Of a DNA stretch of 64,000 nucleotides, positions 43,718-52,721 are shown piece after piece; position 1 is the stretch's first letter; the number at the start of each line of letters is the position of its first letter. The stretch covers positions 62,001 through 126,000 of the forward strand of contig NZ_CAUZLM010000002.1 in the NCBI RefSeq assembly GCF_963580165.1. The letters run 5' to 3'. Origin of the DNA: Fructobacillus evanidus (lineage in GTDB: Bacteria; Bacillota; Bacilli; Lactobacillales; Lactobacillaceae). The position numbers and the translations under genes are program-made. The notes under the pieces are model-generated. The model ran no database searches. It was not told the origin of the DNA and saw only the letters and a list, made by a program, of their open reading frames with translations.

Positions 43718-45034
43718 TTATTCAGAATATTCAAAGACAAAGTTTGTATTATTAATTCGAACGTCGTCGCCATCTTCGGCGCCAGCTTCACGCAACTTAT
43801 CATCAACACCCATATGGCGGAGTTGACGGGCAAAACGCATAATCGTGGCTTCACGCTGCATGTTCGTCATGGCGGCAAGCTTTTCGACTTCCGGTCCAGA
43901 AATCAACCAGCAAGAAAGTTCATCATCCCAATCAACGGAAATGACAGGCGTTTGCTTCTTGTATTGGTAAATCTTCTCTTCTGTTGTTTCTTCTTCCTGT
44001 TGGTAAGCCGTTGGTACTGGCGCTTGATCCAACAAGTCGGCTGTTTTACGCAAAAGCGCATCAACGCCATCATGGGTAACAGCTGAAATCGAAACAATTT
44101 CAGGCGTTTTGGCCAAACCAGAATCTGCTTGAACTTGTTCTTGGAACTTCGCAAACAATTCCTCTGAATCCGGCATGTCCATCTTAGTAGCAACCACGAT
44201 TTGTGGTCGCTCCAAAATTGTTGGGTCATATTCCTTCAATTCAGTCAAAATCTTCTTATACTGAACGTAAGGATCCTGCCCTTCAATACCTGACATATCG
44301 ACCAGGTGCAAGATAACGCGAGTCCGTTCAACGTGGCGCAAGAATTGGAATCCCAAGCCAACGCCTTGTGAAGCTCCTTCAATCAACCCTGGCAAATCAG
44401 CCATGACAAAGTCACGGTTATCGCCCAAGCGAACCATTCCGATGTTCGGGTCAATCGTTGTAAAGTGGTAAGCCGCAATCTTTGGCTTCGCATTTGAAAC
44501 CACTGACAACAAAGTTGACTTTCCAGCAGATGGGAAACCAACCAAACCAACATCAGCCAAAACTCGCAGTTCCAACTTAATTTGTCGTGTTTGACCTGGC
44601 TCACCGTTTTCAGATAATTCAGGAGCTGGGTTAGCTGGTGTGGCAAAACGAATGTTACCACGACCACCACGGCCACCACGGGCAACCAATAATGTTTGAT
44701 CAGGGCGCACTAAATCACCCAATACCTCACCGGTATCAGCATCGGTCACAATGGTCCCTTGGGGAACTTTAATAACGCGGTCGTCAGCAGACGCACCGGT
44801 CATCCCCTTGGTCCCACCATTGCCACCAGACTGGGCCTTGAAGTGACGATTATAACGGAAATCCATCAAAGTTCGTAGTCCCTCATCCACCTTTAGAATG
44901 ATAGAACCACCATGGCCACCGTCCCCACCGAAGGGACCACCCATGGCCACAAACTTTTCATGACGGAAGGAAACGATTCCATCGCCACCCTTACCTGCTT
45001 TTAGCTCAACTTGTGCTTGATCAACAAATGCCAT
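43718..45034 (-). CDS. obgE: GTPase Obg/CgtA
   Basis: This 438-residue protein has an N-terminal glycine-rich Obg fold (FRHEKFVAMGGPFGGDGGHG and GGRGGRGNIRFA). A GTPase domain follows, with P-loop GFPSAGKSTLLS near 165, DLPGLIEGAS (G3) near 212 and the TKMDMPDSE (G4) segment near 285. A C-terminal OCT domain runs from about 355. It acts in large-subunit ribosome assembly and stress control. Upstream 45035-45307 holds a heptamer hairpin and promoter-like AT-rich DNA. Confidence 0.96.
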   Translation of the reverse strand: MAFVDQAQVELKAGKGGDGIVSFRHEKFVAMGGPFGGDGGHGGSIILKVDEGLRTLMDFRYNRHFKAQSGGNGGTKGMTGASADDRVIKVPQGTIVTDADTGEVLGDLVRPDQTLLVARGGRGGRGNIRFATPANPAPELSENGEPGQTRQIKLELRVLADVGLVGFPSAGKSTLLSVVSNAKPKIAAYHFTTIDPNIGMVRLGDNRDFVMADLPGLIEGASQGVGLGFQFLRHVERTRVILHLVDMSGIEGQDPYVQYKKILTELKEYDPTILERPQIVVATKMDMPDSEELFAKFQEQVQADSGLAKTPEIVSISAVTHDGVDALLRKTADLLDQAPVPTAYQQEEETTEEKIYQYKKQTPVISVDWDDELSCWLISGPEVEKLAAMTNMQREATIMRFARQLRHMGVDDKLREAGAEDGDDVRINNTNFVFEYSE

Positions 45035-45140
45035 TTGTATTCGCGCGCAATGCGCTACTCCTTTTTTAATCCAATGAATCTAGACAGTTAAGTGTATCAC
45101 AGAAAGTTCTCTTTGCCTACACTTCTGCCCAGAAGACGCC

Positions 45141-45166
45141 AAATCAGGACAAAAATGACCTGATTT
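45141..45166. repeat. Inverted pair of the AAATCAG heptamer forming a hairpin
   Basis: AAATCAGG (45141-45148) and CCTGATTT (45159-45166) form a perfect eight-base stem with a ten-base loop. Six T in a row occur on the plus strand only. It lies between uvrC and obgE, which are both on the minus strand, so the T-run faces away from transcription. Confidence 0.65.
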
Positions 45167-45307
45167 TTTACCGTAACAAAAATTTTGACGTCCCCCATCA
45201 ATTATGTGAACACTACCAATATACTGCAAACCGAGGGTAAAACGCCAATGGTTGCCAGCATTATATAAAACTATTCTAACCTGACTAGCCAATTCAGCTA
45301 ATTTTCC

Positions 45308-47101
45308 CTAAGACTTTTGCTCCGACAGAGACCAATGGACCAACTGAGCAACCTTTGCCGACAATCCCAAGGCTTCAAGCTCTTCGATACTGGCCGCCTC
45401 AATCTTGGTGATGGAACCAAAGTTCGTCAACAGTTTCTGCCTGGTTTTTGGGCCAACACCCGCAATCGCATCCAGACGCGAAGACAATGATTTCTTCGAC
45501 CGCGACTGACGGTGGAAAGTAATGGCAAAGCGGTGAACCTCATCTTGAATTCGTTGAACTAAGAAGAAGCCCTGAGACTGGTGGTCTAAGCGCACGACCT
45601 CCTCGGTCTTACCATTAATCAAATCAGCAGTCTTGTGCTTATCGTTTTTAACCATGGCCGCAATCGGTAAATCAAGACCCAGCTCATCTTCCAAAACTTC
45701 CTTAGCAGCATGAAGCTGGATGATGCCCCCATCCATTAAAATCAGGTCCGGCATCTCAGCCCCTTCCTTCAGAAGGCGGGAATAACGCCGCCGAATGACT
45801 TCTTGCGTTTCTAGCCACTCATCGGCGTGGTCGGTCGACTTAATCTTGTACTTCCGGTACATATCCTTGTTTGGTCGACCATCTTCAAAGACCACCATCG
45901 CCGAAACAATTTCTTCCCCTTGTGTATGAGAATGATCGAAGGCTTCAATTCGGTGGCCCATTGAAATCCCAAGGACATCGGTGATTTCCTTCATAGCCCC
46001 CGAAGTCTTTTGCTCATTGAGTTCCATCAAGCGGAACTTCTCATCCAAGGCAATCTTGGCATTCTTTTCTGCCAAGTCCAATAAGTCCTTCTTTTCACCG
46101 CGAACGGGCGTGCGCACCGGAATATCCAAGGCGGCGGCTAAAAGGTCGTGATCAACACCCTTTGGCACCAAAATTTCCTTAGGCTTTTGGATGTTCTTTT
46201 GTAGGTAGAATTGCTGGATAAAGGTCGTAAATTCATCAATCCCATCACCAACAACGGCGAAAGTCTGCTTACTCTGGCGAATCAAACGAGCCTGCCGAAC
46301 AAACATCACAGAAACTGTAATCCACCCCTTATCCAGGTAAAAGTTAAAGATATCACGTGGCGTTGAATCATTCGACAAGATTCGCTGGCTTTCGACCGTT
46401 TCATCAATATACTTCAGTTGGTCACGTAAATCAGCTGCGCGCTCGAACTCCAAATTTTCAGCAGCCTGACCCATTTGCTTTTCAATTTGCCGCTTCACGA
46501 CCTTGGTATCACCAGACAAAAAGCGCTTAATTCGGTCAACCTGAGCCGTGTATTCCGCCTTAGGGACATCCCGAAAACAGGCACCCAGACACTGGCCCAT
46601 CGAATAATAAAGGCAAGGACGACCTTGGCGACCCTTGCACCGTCTTAGTGGATAGTTTTTTTCCAAGAAGTGAAGCGTTTCCTGGGCAGCATAAACGTTG
46701 GGATAGGGACCAAAGTAAAAAGCACCATCCTTTTTCACTTCTGAAACCAGGGCCATTCGTGGATCGGTTTCGCGAGTAATCTTGATGTAGGGGTAGCCTG
46801 TTCCATACTTCAAGCGAATGTTGTAATAGGGCTTATACTTCTTAATTAACTCATTTTCCAACAAGAAGGCTTCCTTATCGGAATTGGTCACGATAAAGTC
46901 GAAGTCAACAATGTTGGCGACCAGTTCGGCCGTTTTGCCAGTATGGTCCTGCTTAAAATATGACCGCACCCGGTTCTTCAAGTTTTTGGCCTTACCGACA
47001 TAAATAATTTTGCCCAAGCGGTCCTTCATTTGGTAAGAACCTGGTTCATCCGGTAAGAGGAGCAGTTTTTGTTCAAGGTGTTTTGAGATATTGGCTAACA
47101 T
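45308..47101 (-). CDS. uvrC: Excinuclease ABC subunit C
   Basis: This 597-residue endonuclease makes both cuts in nucleotide excision repair. The GIY-YIG domain is near residues 15-95 (PGSYQMKDRLGKIIYVGKAKNLKNR) and a UvrB-interacting UVR helix is near 205-240. The second RNase H-like nuclease domain contains FDHSHTQGEEIVSAMVVF. C-terminal helix-hairpin-helix motifs include LDAIAGVGPKTRQKLLTNFGS. Length is typical. Confidence 0.96.
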   Translation of the reverse strand: MLANISKHLEQKLLLLPDEPGSYQMKDRLGKIIYVGKAKNLKNRVRSYFKQDHTGKTAELVANIVDFDFIVTNSDKEAFLLENELIKKYKPYYNIRLKYGTGYPYIKITRETDPRMALVSEVKKDGAFYFGPYPNVYAAQETLHFLEKNYPLRRCKGRQGRPCLYYSMGQCLGACFRDVPKAEYTAQVDRIKRFLSGDTKVVKRQIEKQMGQAAENLEFERAADLRDQLKYIDETVESQRILSNDSTPRDIFNFYLDKGWITVSVMFVRQARLIRQSKQTFAVVGDGIDEFTTFIQQFYLQKNIQKPKEILVPKGVDHDLLAAALDIPVRTPVRGEKKDLLDLAEKNAKIALDEKFRLMELNEQKTSGAMKEITDVLGISMGHRIEAFDHSHTQGEEIVSAMVVFEDGRPNKDMYRKYKIKSTDHADEWLETQEVIRRRYSRLLKEGAEMPDLILMDGGIIQLHAAKEVLEDELGLDLPIAAMVKNDKHKTADLINGKTEEVVRLDHQSQGFFLVQRIQDEVHRFAITFHRQSRSKKSLSSRLDAIAGVGPKTRQKLLTNFGSITKIEAASIEELEALGLSAKVAQLVHWSLSEQKS

Positions 47102-47134
47102 AACTTTATTATACCCCCACGACTTCTATGTACG

Positions 47135-47166
47135 AAAAGGCCGCCAAACAATATGGCGACCTTTTT
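47135..47166. terminator. Terminator after pyrG
   Basis: AAGGCCGCCA/TGGCGACCTT with a seven-base loop is flanked by A and T runs. It lies about 45 bases past the pyrG stop. Confidence 0.88.
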
Positions 47167-47208
47167 GTCTTCAAAACAAAGCATTCATTAAAAAAATCAG
47201 CTTGGAGC

Positions 47209-48828
47209 TTACTTTTCGTTATAGGCCACAGCGGCAGTGATAAAGCTGTTGTACAAGCCTTCTGGCTTGTTTGGCCGTGAAATAAATTCTGGATGGTATT
47301 GAGCAGCAATAAAGAAGTCGTTCTTTGGATATTCGATAACTTCCATCAACTTGTTATCAGGTGATGTTGCTGAGAAGACCATGCCAGCCTTTTCAAATTC
47401 GTCCCGGTACTTAATGTTAAATTCATAGCGGTGACGGTGACGTTCGTCAACTTCGGACTTGTTACCATAAGCGGCAGCAGTCTTTGTGCCTTCCAACAGG
47501 CAAGTTGGGTAGAAGCCAAGACGTTGTGTCCCACCCAAGTCAGTCACTTGGTTTTGATCATCCATCAAGGCGATGATTGGGTGCGTTGTTTCAGGGTTCA
47601 ACTCAATTGAGTTGGCATCCTCATAACCCAAGACATCACGAGCAAATTCAACAGAGGCCAATTGCATTCCCAAGCAAACACCCAAGAATGGAATGTTGTT
47701 TTCACGGGCATAGCGAATGGCCTGAATCTTACCTTCTGTTCCACGAGGACCAAAGCCACCAGGAACCATAATGCCATCCATATCCTTCAACAAGGAAGCA
47801 ACGTTTTCTTCCGTTACCGTTTCAGAATTAATGTGGGCGATTTCAACATCAGTGTCTTGTGAGTAACCACCGTGCTTCAAGGCTTCATTCACTGAGATAT
47901 AAGCATCTTGCAAATCAGTATACTTACCAACAACGGCAACATGGATAGTCTTCTTTGGATGCTCGATGGCGTCAACCATGGCCTTCCATTCTGTCATGTC
48001 GGCTTCAGGAACATCCAAATTCAACTTATCAACAACCACTTGGTCCATCTTTTGTGCTTGCAAGTTCAAAGGAATTTCATACAAAGTGTCCACATCGCGT
48101 GATTCGATAACGGCTTGTGGGTTAACATCCGTAAAGGTTGCCAACTTTGTCTTCATTTCATCTGTCAATGGGTGTTGTGTCCGCAAGACCAACATGTCTG
48201 GTTGGATACCCAATGAGCGCAATGTTGTCACAGAATGTTGTGTTGGCTTTGTCTTTGCTTCGCCGGCAGCCTGTAAGTAAACAATCAATGATGTGTGTAA
48301 GTAGAAGACGTTTTCACTACCAAAGTCTGATTTCATCTGACGCAAGGCTTCGATAAATGGCAATGATTCGATATCACCAACCGTTCCACCAACTTCGACG
48401 ATAACAACATCGGCATCAGTTGATTCACCGGCCTTGACAATCTTGTCCTTGATGGCGTTGGTGATATGTGGGATAACCTGGACCGTCGCACCATTGTAAT
48501 CACCCTTACGTTCCTTGGCCAAAACTTCTGAATAAATTCGACCAGTTGTTACGTTTGAGTACATGTTGGTGTTGATGTCCATGAAACGCTCGTAGTGGCC
48601 CATGTCCAAATCAGTTTCAAGGCCATCGCCCGTCACATACGTTTCCCCGTGTTGGTATGGAGACATGGTACCTGGGTCAACGTTGATGTAAGGATCCAAC
48701 TTTTGTATTGCCATCTTCAAGCCGCGGTTCTTCAACAAACGACCCAAAGAAGCTGCTACAATCCCCTTTCCAAGGGATGAAACGACCCCACCGGTGACGA
48801 AAATATACTTGGTTTGCTTCTTTGCCAT
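47209..48828 (-). CDS. pyrG: CTP synthase
   Basis: This 539-residue enzyme aminates UTP to CTP using glutamine. The N-terminal synthetase domain begins KYIFVTGGVVSSLGKGIVAASL; VDPGTMSPYQHGE follows. The C-terminal glutaminase carries its nucleophile in GVCLGMQLAS near residue 380. It stands outside the pyr operon. Its leader has the layout of CTP-dependent attenuation by reiterative initiation, giving end-product control separate from PyrR. Confidence 0.97.
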   Translation of the reverse strand: MAKKQTKYIFVTGGVVSSLGKGIVAASLGRLLKNRGLKMAIQKLDPYINVDPGTMSPYQHGETYVTGDGLETDLDMGHYERFMDINTNMYSNVTTGRIYSEVLAKERKGDYNGATVQVIPHITNAIKDKIVKAGESTDADVVIVEVGGTVGDIESLPFIEALRQMKSDFGSENVFYLHTSLIVYLQAAGEAKTKPTQHSVTTLRSLGIQPDMLVLRTQHPLTDEMKTKLATFTDVNPQAVIESRDVDTLYEIPLNLQAQKMDQVVVDKLNLDVPEADMTEWKAMVDAIEHPKKTIHVAVVGKYTDLQDAYISVNEALKHGGYSQDTDVEIAHINSETVTEENVASLLKDMDGIMVPGGFGPRGTEGKIQAIRYARENNIPFLGVCLGMQLASVEFARDVLGYEDANSIELNPETTHPIIALMDDQNQVTDLGGTQRLGFYPTCLLEGTKTAAAYGNKSEVDERHRHRYEFNIKYRDEFEKAGMVFSATSPDNKLMEVIEYPKNDFFIAAQYHPEFISRPNKPEGLYNSFITAAVAYNEK

Positions 48829-48889
48829 AATGCCTCCTATGTTTTGCCTGACACACTGAATTTTGCTATGGTTTTAGCCAAAATTCGTT

Positions 48890-48994
48890 AAATAAAATAG
48901 AAAGGCTCCCAAGCAGTAGCTTGGGAGCCATAAAAGATTTTCACATTAAATGTGAGCCCTAATATATATTACAGACTGCCCCCCTGAATGTCAA
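48890..48994 (-). promoter_or_regulatory. pyrG promoter and CTP-responsive attenuator
   Basis: The minus strand has TTGACA (48989-48994), a 17-base spacer and TAATAT (48966-48971). Six bases later comes a start GGGCTC with the first G at 48959. About 30 bases on, GGCTCCCAAGC/GCTTGGGAGCC with a four-base loop (48904-48929) is followed by TTTCTATTTT. In Bacillus and Lactococcus the pyrG transcript begins GGGC. Low CTP causes extra G residues that pair with the CUCCC arm and prevent termination. All required parts are visible; the mechanism is by analogy. Confidence 0.85.
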
Positions 48995-48996
48995 CA

Positions 48997-49017
48997 CTAG
49001 ATAAAATAATTATCTAG
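48997..49017. repeat. Palindrome upstream of the pyrG promoter
   Basis: CTAGATAA-AATAA-TTATCTAG is a perfect eight-base inverted repeat, three bases upstream of the pyrG -35 box and about 115 bases after the permease stop. It lacks a T-run, so it looks more like a binding site than a terminator. Confidence 0.5.
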
Positions 49018-49130
49018 ACCAAACAATTTCAGTTTTAAAGGCAGGAGACAGCCAGCTACTCATCAACAATTTCTTGATTAAAACGCTTCCAATTAAACAA
49101 CCAAGACAGCCTTGTCAGCGAAGCTGATTT

Positions 49131-50510
49131 TTACTTCGCTTCCTGCTGGTTTCGGTGCGTCCAGAAGTACAAGAGCCCCATGAAGAGCAAGAAACCAAAG
49201 CCGATGGCCAATGGCACCCGAGTCGTTGGGTTAATCACCATGAAGACCAAAGTAATTAATAGGAAGAAAATCGCAAAGTAGTTCGACCATGGTGACAAGG
49301 CCAACATGAATGGGTGGCCCTTCATCAGGTCTGGGTTTTCCTTGCGGAACTTAATTTGAGAAATCAAGATCACAAACCATGGCACCATTCCCGGTAAGGT
49401 TGAAGCCGAGTAAACCAAGACGAAGATGTTCGCAGACCCCTTCCAGAAAAGTGGTAAGACGGCGTTTAAGACGATACCCAACAAAATCCCCAATGACATG
49501 GCCAAAACGGAAACGTCTGGCACGCGGTTCTTTGACAACTTCAAGAAGACCGGTGGCAATTCCTTTTGCTGTGCCAATGTGTACAACATCCGTGATGATG
49601 AGAACAAACCAGAATTCAATGCTGATGCAGCCGCCGTCAACATCACGAAGTTGATGATTCCAGCGGCAGCCGTAATCCCAACCTTGGCGAACGTTTCAAC
49701 GAATGGTGAGCCGACCGTGTCTAATTTATCCCAAGGATAAATCGTCACAATCACAAAGATTGCCCCAACATAGAAAATCAAAATTCGAGCAACAATCGAC
49801 TTAATTGACTTCACGATTGCTTCTTGCGGGTGGGCCGCTTCACCAGCCGTAATCCCGATGATTTCGATGGCTTGGTAAGAAGTGACCACGATTGACAAGG
49901 CAAACATGAAGCCCTTGAAGCCGTGAGCAAAGAATGGTCCATGTGACCAAAGGTTTGAGAAGCCAATGGCATGGCCATGATTTCCAAAGCCAAAGACAAT
50001 CATCAACAGTCCCAAGATAATCATAAAGACAATCGTCAAAACCTTAATGATTGAGAACCAGGCTTCCAATCGACCGTAGGCCTTAACCGTTACCAAGTTT
50101 GTTAACGTCAACAGGATTAAGACAATCACACCTGTTACCCAAGTTGGCACACCCGGCCACCAGTAGTGCATGTAATCACCGACGGCGATTGTTTCCGAAA
50201 TACCAACCGTCAACCACTGGAAGACATTCGCCCACACGGTTAGATAACCGGCAACCGGATGAATATACTTGGTTGCATAGTTGGCAAATGATCCAACAAT
50301 TGGCTTCACGTAAAGCATCTCTCCCAATGCCCGCATGACAATATATAAGACTAACCCAGCCAATAGGTAGGCTAGCAAGACGGACGTTCCCGTCCACTTG
50401 ATGGTCGAAGAGGAACCCAAGAAGAGTCCAACACCAATTGTTCCACCAAGGGCAATCATTTCCATCTGGAATGATGATAATGACCGCTTTAATTCTTTTC
50501 CATTTTCCAT
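49131..50510 (-). CDS. Amino acid permease, AAT family, T-box controlled
   Basis: This protein of about 459 residues has roughly 12 helices. It begins with the AAT family signature LKRSLSSFQMEMIALGGTIGVGLFLGS. GISETIAVGDYMHYWWPGVPTW and ITAGEAAHPQEAIVKSIK follow. It takes up an amino acid with protons. The start at 50510 has GGAG six bases upstream; a longer frame to 50540 lies inside the leader terminator. The upstream T-box ties expression to an uncharged tRNA. The heptamer AAATCAG follows the stop codon directly. Confidence 0.9.
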   Translation of the reverse strand: MENGKELKRSLSSFQMEMIALGGTIGVGLFLGSSSTIKWTGTSVLLAYLLAGLVLYIVMRALGEMLYVKPIVGSFANYATKYIHPVAGYLTVWANVFQWLTVGISETIAVGDYMHYWWPGVPTWVTGVIVLILLTLTNLVTVKAYGRLEAWFSIIKVLTIVFMIILGLLMIVFGFGNHGHAIGFSNLWSHGPFFAHGFKGFMFALSIVVTSYQAIEIIGITAGEAAHPQEAIVKSIKSIVARILIFYVGAIFVIVTIYPWDKLDTVGSPFVETFAKVGITAAAGIINFVMLTAAASALNSGLFSSSRMLYTLAQQKELPPVFLKLSKNRVPDVSVLAMSLGILLGIVLNAVLPLFWKGSANIFVLVYSASTLPGMVPWFVILISQIKFRKENPDLMKGHPFMLALSPWSNYFAIFFLLITLVFMVINPTTRVPLAIGFGFLLFMGLLYFWTHRNQQEAK

Positions 50511-50540
50511 CTGTTTCTCCTTCACGCGGCTGGCAAACAA

Positions 50541-50809
50541 AAAAAGCGCCCCTAGAAATCTCTAGGGACGCTTGTTGCGTGGTACCACCCGTGTTTTGCC
50601 TAAGTAAAAAGACTTAGACAACACTCTTTTGCCAAGATAACGGCTGACAACCGGGCTTCGTTTCACGCATTACTCAAAGGCCACTACTGAGGGAGTTTTC
50701 ACCGGCTTCGCCCGTCACTTTCACCAACCGTGACGTCTCTAGCAGACTGATACCGATTACTCGTCCTCATGAATGTGATAATTGTAAGCGTATCTGAAAA
50801 AAATTGCAA
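50541..50809 (-). promoter_or_regulatory. T-box riboswitch and promoter of the AAT permease
   Basis: On the minus strand TTGCAA (50804-50809), 17 bases and TACAAT (50781-50786) form a promoter. The leader has a stem I base TGAGG/CCTCA, the AGTA motif and a GGTTGGTG distal segment. The core GGGTGGTACCACGC lies near 50578-50591. A terminator GCGTCCCTAGA/TCTAGGGGCGC with seven T (50540-50573) follows. The 3' specifier-loop strand reads GTGAAAACTC, so AAC (Asn) and ACT (Thr) are the two most plausible specifiers. Confidence 0.88.
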
Positions 50810-50866
50810 GTACTTTTATCAAAGACAATCGGGCGGTGACCATTGGTAGGCTGATTTTTCAAAAAC

Positions 50867-51883
50867 TTACGACTCGACTTGATCGTATTTTGACAGGTTC
50901 ATCACCTTCCAAATCAGCAGAGCGACTGCCCAGGCCACAACGAAAATAACCACCAAAATGATGCCCAATTCATTGAAATCAAGCGCACCCGCCCACTTGG
51001 TCAAGAAGTTGTCCCAGTGGAACATGGCTGACATTGATTGAATCAAGTCGACAACGCCGATAAAGCCGGCAGCAATAATCGAGATACTTGTCAAAATCAG
51101 GTTAAAGTAGACCTTCCGGTAAGAAGTTGAAATAATCCAGTTGTAGGTCGTTGACATAAAGAAACCGTCCAAGGTATCCATCAGGCACATTCCCGCAGTA
51201 AAGAACAAAGGCACGGACAAGATGGCGTACCAAGGAACACCGGCAGTCGTTGCCGTTGCCGATGTGGCCAAGACAGCCACCTGCGTTGCCGTATCAAAGC
51301 CCAAACCAAATAAGAAACCAACAATGGCCACCTGCCAGTTATGGTTCACTAAGTTCAACATCTTCATGAACAAGCGGTAAATCCGTGATTCAGCGGCTAA
51401 TTGCTCGTTATCGGGGTCCAAAGACGCCTTCTTCATTTGCCGGAAATTTTTCCAAATACCACGCAGGATAAAGGTATTAAAGCAAGCCAGCATTAACAAC
51501 ATCACAGCGGCAATCATGGTCCCAAACATCCCACCAACGGACTCCAAAATTGGCAAAGAATGATCAGCCCACTCGACAAAAAGCACCGTCAATAAGGTCA
51601 GCAACACCACGACCAAAGAATGCCCGAAGGAGAAGGAAAACCCAACCCCTCTCGTGTTCTTGTGGTCATTTAACATTTTCCGAGTCATATTGTCGATGGC
51701 GGCAATGTGATCAACATCAAAGGCGTGCCGTAAGCCAAAGGTAAACGAAATGCCGGCCATCCCAAGCAATTGGGGATACTTGCCCATCCCCGTGCTCAAA
51801 AACACGATGCCCAGAGCCAAGATGCCCAAAATAAAGGCCCCATAACGGCTAATGTCGAACTTCCAACTGTGACTGTCTGTCAT
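50867..51883 (-). CDS. Nickel/cobalt transporter, NiCoT family
   Basis: This 338-residue, roughly eight-helix protein contains the NiCoT signature RHAFDVDHIAAIDN near residues 52-65. FSFGHSLVVVLL, GFLFGLGFDTATQVAVLA and LFTAGMCLMDTLDG-like segments complete the family. It imports Ni2+ or Co2+ with high affinity. No urease, hydrogenase or cobalamin gene is in the window. It follows the YrdC-domain gene by 37 bases and is probably co-transcribed with it. Confidence 0.93.
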   Translation of the reverse strand: MTDSHSWKFDISRYGAFILGILALGIVFLSTGMGKYPQLLGMAGISFTFGLRHAFDVDHIAAIDNMTRKMLNDHKNTRGVGFSFSFGHSLVVVLLTLLTVLFVEWADHSLPILESVGGMFGTMIAAVMLLMLACFNTFILRGIWKNFRQMKKASLDPDNEQLAAESRIYRLFMKMLNLVNHNWQVAIVGFLFGLGFDTATQVAVLATSATATTAGVPWYAILSVPLFFTAGMCLMDTLDGFFMSTTYNWIISTSYRKVYFNLILTSISIIAAGFIGVVDLIQSMSAMFHWDNFLTKWAGALDFNELGIILVVIFVVAWAVALLIWKVMNLSKYDQVES

Positions 51884-51920
51884 AAATACTGCTCCTCTTT
51901 TCTACTTTCTAAAAGCTACT

Positions 51921-52721
51921 TCAGTAATAAAAACCATGGCGATAATCAAAACTCGTAAAAATCAGCGCCATGTTGGCCATAATTTTGTCGATATCAAGTC
52001 CTTTCCGAATCACGATTGGGCATGGCTGAATGCCCACCTGATTGTTTTGTTCTGGGATTAATTGTCCATCTTGGTCAACCATCGAAACCATCACCCCTTG
52101 CTCATAACGGGTGTCGATGTTCTTGTCCGGTTGAATCGATGCCACGTAATCGTCGGCCTCAATCACCAAATCAGCAGCCTCTTCGATTCGCTCACCAATA
52201 CCGGTAACCAAGCCCCGGTTTCCCTGCCCTGATGGGTTGGCAGAGCTGGCAAAGGCAAACTGGTGGTTCTTTTCCCATAACTCTTTCGCAATTTGTTCAC
52301 TTGGCCGACCAAATTTGATGACAAAGCAACTCGTCTGTCGTTGATCCATCATCAATTCTTGGCAACCGTCATCTGGCAATTGTGCCATCCCCGTTTTTTT
52401 CCAAGGCAAGATGCAACCTAGCAAGATGTCTTGGTCCCAATGCTTTTGGTACAAGTCTCTGATTTCTGGTGTCATTTCGGCCAATTCTTCCAACTCGGCC
52501 ATGGAGCCACACAAAACTACGCCCGGCTTATTGCGCTTGCGGTTCTTAGCGGAAAACTTCCGTTCCAAGCCCGCCTTATCCGTGGTCATAATGATGTAAC
52601 CAACCTTGGTTGGGCTGACAATCATCCCCTTGCCCGCCTGCAAAATGGTCATGGCCTCTTCTTGAACATTCCCGTTCCAGTGCACTTGCTTTGTCATCGT
52701 CTTTGTCATCGTTTCAGTCAT
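51921..52721 (-). CDS. Divergent YrdC/Sua5-domain protein
   Basis: This 266-residue protein shows the YrdC fold through KNRKRNKPGVVL near residues 59-70 and FASSANPSGQGNRG near 165-178. Both are nucleotide/threonylcarbamoyl-site motifs. The first motif, usually PTDTVYGL, reads PTKVGYII here (37-44), so the canonical threonine/tyrosine positions differ. True TsaC/Sua5 makes threonylcarbamoyl-AMP for t6A in tRNA. This protein may do something else. Three in-frame ATGs lie within the first seven codons (MTETMTKTM); the first follows GAGGAG. It precedes the NiCoT gene. Confidence 0.75.
   Translation of the reverse strand: MTETMTKTMTKQVHWNGNVQEEAMTILQAGKGMIVSPTKVGYIIMTTDKAGLERKFSAKNRKRNKPGVVLCGSMAELEELAEMTPEIRDLYQKHWDQDILLGCILPWKKTGMAQLPDDGCQELMMDQRQTSCFVIKFGRPSEQIAKELWEKNHQFAFASSANPSGQGNRGLVTGIGERIEEAADLVIEADDYVASIQPDKNIDTRYEQGVMVSMVDQDGQLIPEQNNQVGIQPCPIVIRKGLDIDKIMANMALIFTSFDYRHGFYY

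Noticed and set aside
45080..45292. A 70-codon minus-strand frame between uvrC and obgE
   Set aside because: No ribosome site, odd composition, and it spans the heptamer hairpin and the probable obgE promoter.
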